Of a DNA stretch of 64,000 nt, positions 62,813-64,000 are shown piece after piece (within the stretch, counting starts at the first letter, position 1; each line of letters starts with the position of its first letter). The position numbers and the translations under genes were made by a program. This DNA comes from Marinifilum sp. N1E240. Lineage in GTDB: Bacteria; Bacteroidota; Bacteroidia; Bacteroidales; Marinifilaceae. The stretch is from the NCBI RefSeq assembly GCF_009295825.1, contig NZ_WHKF01000005.1, positions 186,001 through 250,000 on the forward strand, given 5' to 3'. The notes beneath the pieces are model-generated. The model did no database searches. It saw only the letters and a list, made by a program, of their open reading frames with translations, and had not been told where the DNA came from.

Positions 62813-63301
62813 TTACTTTTCAGTATTAGCGCTTACTTCCTCCTTTTTTTTACCATGAGGAAAAAACTGTTTCATTTCTTCATAAATAGGGATAGCCATT
62901 TGTTCCTGCTCTCCTGCATAGTAGCGAATTGCACGATAGAATGCCATGGCATCATTGTAGTTGTCGTTATCCAGAAGAATTTTTGTATCACTCAAGCGGC
63001 GTGTGATGAGCTCAAGTTTTTGAATCATTCCTTCAATTTCTTTTCGAGCTTTAAAATCGCGTGCGAATTCTTCCATGCTCACAAAGGCAGGAACCAAACT
63101 TGGGTTTTGCTGCATAAACAAATGCGCTTTGCCCACCAGTAACTTGTTCGATCCGCCAATTTTTCCATAACGTGTTCTTTCTTCAGATGATAGCTCGGGA
63201 GCATTCTTGGTTACGGCTGTTAGCAAAGCATCTAAATGGGTATTGTTTTCGGTTAATTCTTCTTCGGTGAAAACAACTTGGATTAAATCATTGTTTTTCA
63301 T
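62813..63301 (-). CDS. small soluble helical protein of unknown function
   Basis: The 162-residue protein has no signal peptide or membrane segment. It appears all-helical: VVFTEEELTENNTHLDALLTAVTKNAPELSSEERTRYGKIGGSNKLLVGKA, then LVPAFVSMEEFARDFKARKEIEGMIQKLELITRRLSDTKILLDNDNY and DAMAFYRAIRYYAGEQEQMAIPIYEEMKQFFP. I do not recognise a named domain. It is followed by its own terminator and lies 85 bases after the small HTH gene. Confidence 0.8.
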   Translation of the reverse strand: MKNNDLIQVVFTEEELTENNTHLDALLTAVTKNAPELSSEERTRYGKIGGSNKLLVGKAHLFMQQNPSLVPAFVSMEEFARDFKARKEIEGMIQKLELITRRLSDTKILLDNDNYNDAMAFYRAIRYYAGEQEQMAIPIYEEMKQFFPHGKKKEEVSANTEK

Positions 63302-63386
63302 TTTGTTTTTTATTTAAGAATTATTGATTTTCAGGAAGGAAGTTAATGTAGCCAACTCGCAGCAGATGAAAGTGAAATAGTTTAAA

Positions 63387-63614
63387 TTAAATCTTAATAA
63401 GTTTGGATGCTTCGCTCTCAAAAAAATAATATGTACCCCTGATCCTTGAATATTCTATTTGGAGTCCGCACTGCTTTAATAGCTTAATTGTGCGATATAC
63501 CGAACTTACCGAGATATGCAGTTTGTTTGCAAGTTCTTGAGGTGTTCCTGTTCGTTCTTTTTCGATTAGCTCAATGAGGTAGATTATACGTTTCAGGAAT
63601 TCTTCGTAGTTCAT
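63387..63614 (-). CDS. small winged-helix/HTH protein (HTH_11/DeoR-like)
   Basis: The 75-residue protein is essentially one winged helix: RIIYLIELIEKERTGTPQELANKLHISVSSVYRTIKLLKQCGLQIEYSRIRGTYYF, with TPQELANKLHISVSSVYRTIKLL as helix-turn-helix and the beta wing at IEYSRIRGTYYF. There is no ligand or effector domain, so it is either a minimal regulator or a DNA-binding adapter. It starts 18 bases after the efflux adaptor stop and may be cotranscribed with it. Confidence 0.85.
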   Translation of the reverse strand: MNYEEFLKRIIYLIELIEKERTGTPQELANKLHISVSSVYRTIKLLKQCGLQIEYSRIRGTYYFFESEASKLIKI

Positions 63615-63632
63615 TTTAGTAATAAAGGTTTA

Positions 63633-64000
63633 TTAGTTTTTCTGCACTTTTATTTTATCATTAGTGCTTATTCCTTCCCTAATTTCAATCCGTAAACCAT
63701 CGGATAATCCCGTTTTAACCGATTGCTTTTTCACATTATAATCTTTGTCCAATAATTCCACATAGGTACAGTCTTTCTTAAAGATCAAATTGCGTTCTTT
63801 TATGGTTATTGCACTGTCTCGGCTGTCTAAAATTACTTCTGCCACAGCTGAGAATCCTGGGTAGAGCTTAACCTTTTGCGTATTGTTGACTTTGGCCTCG
63901 ATATCGAATTTCATAATTCCATTTTCTTCTTTGGCCTTTGGAGTAATATGAGTCAATTCTGCCAAAATCTGTTGATCTTTTAAGGCACTAATTTCTATAT
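63633..64000 (-). CDS. HlyD-family efflux RND periplasmic adaptor, C-terminal part
   Basis: Only the C-terminal 122 codons are in the window; the frame is open to the right edge. The visible part has the beta-barrel and membrane-proximal domain of membrane fusion proteins: FDIEAKVNNTQKVKLYPGFSAVAEVILDSRDSAITIKERNLIF, then a domain ending VKTGLSDGLRIEIREGISTNDKIKVQ. This matches MacA/AcrA-like adaptors that couple an inner-membrane pump to an outer-membrane channel. The pump would lie beyond the window or elsewhere. Confidence 0.82.
   Translation of the reverse strand, partial: IEISALKDQQILAELTHITPKAKEENGIMKFDIEAKVNNTQKVKLYPGFSAVAEVILDSRDSAITIKERNLIFKKDCTYVELLDKDYNVKKQSVKTGLSDGLRIEIREGISTNDKIKVQKN

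Overview
This window looks like chromosome from a member of the Bacteroidota, probably a marine or anaerobic Bacteroidales/Marinilabiliales-type organism (the Marinifilaceae are my best guess, at low confidence). The support is the AT-rich DNA, the Bacteroidota promoter signature (TAnnTTTG, in the best cases with an upstream TTG), start codons without strong Shine-Dalgarno sites, an LpxC-FabZ fusion, the giant type IX secretion protein SprA, DUF4837, S46 dipeptidyl-peptidase and FadL/OmpP1-type porin genes. Most of it is ordinary core chromosome with conserved gene order.

Layout, left to right. 1-3277: two tandem TPR/LytS-type sensor kinases, the first cut by the window edge. 3438-8162: an OmpP1/FadL porin, a Fic-family protein with an altered active site, and sucCD. 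8722-15248: an eight-gene co-directional cassette (YbjN/CesT-like protein, PspA, DUF4178-like protein, Ser/Arg-tailed membrane protein, double DUF350 protein, membrane-anchored spermidine synthase, AdoMet decarboxylase, RCK-gated K+ channel). It reads as an envelope-stress, polyamine and ion-flux system and is the most interesting system here. 15394-22068 (minus strand): RNase HI, S46 peptidase, RNase HII, then an exported CotH-like protein with DUF4956 and an exported PPP-type phosphatase. 22199-23220: a DUF4268 protein and three tandem initiator tRNA genes, each with its own hairpin.

23298-41712 is a long plus-strand housekeeping run: M23 peptidase, dxr, rseP, tatA, MltD-like transglycosylase, DUF4837 lipoprotein, leucyl aminopeptidase, pdxA, ruvA, sprA, gcvH. 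41768-44094 is an ECF sigma/membrane protein/barrel-like protein operon. 44339-49137 is rimP-nusA-infB. 49485-54294 is an HD phosphohydrolase followed by lpxD, lpxC-fabZ and lpxA. 54436-55200 holds a broken IS200-like/REP-associated transposase inside a field of short palindromes. 55316-62106 is thiL, a thioredoxin-like protein, a membrane protein and three paralogous exported proteins with carboxypeptidase-regulatory domains.

62107-62812 has no convincing gene. It holds a 160-bp quasi-palindrome (MITE-like) and a degenerate 21-nt tandem repeat that can be read as heptapeptides. The right edge has a small unknown protein, a small HTH protein and the C-terminal end of an HlyD-type efflux adaptor.

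No rRNA, CRISPR array, prophage or intact insertion sequence was seen. Family assignments come from reading motifs by eye, without database searches.
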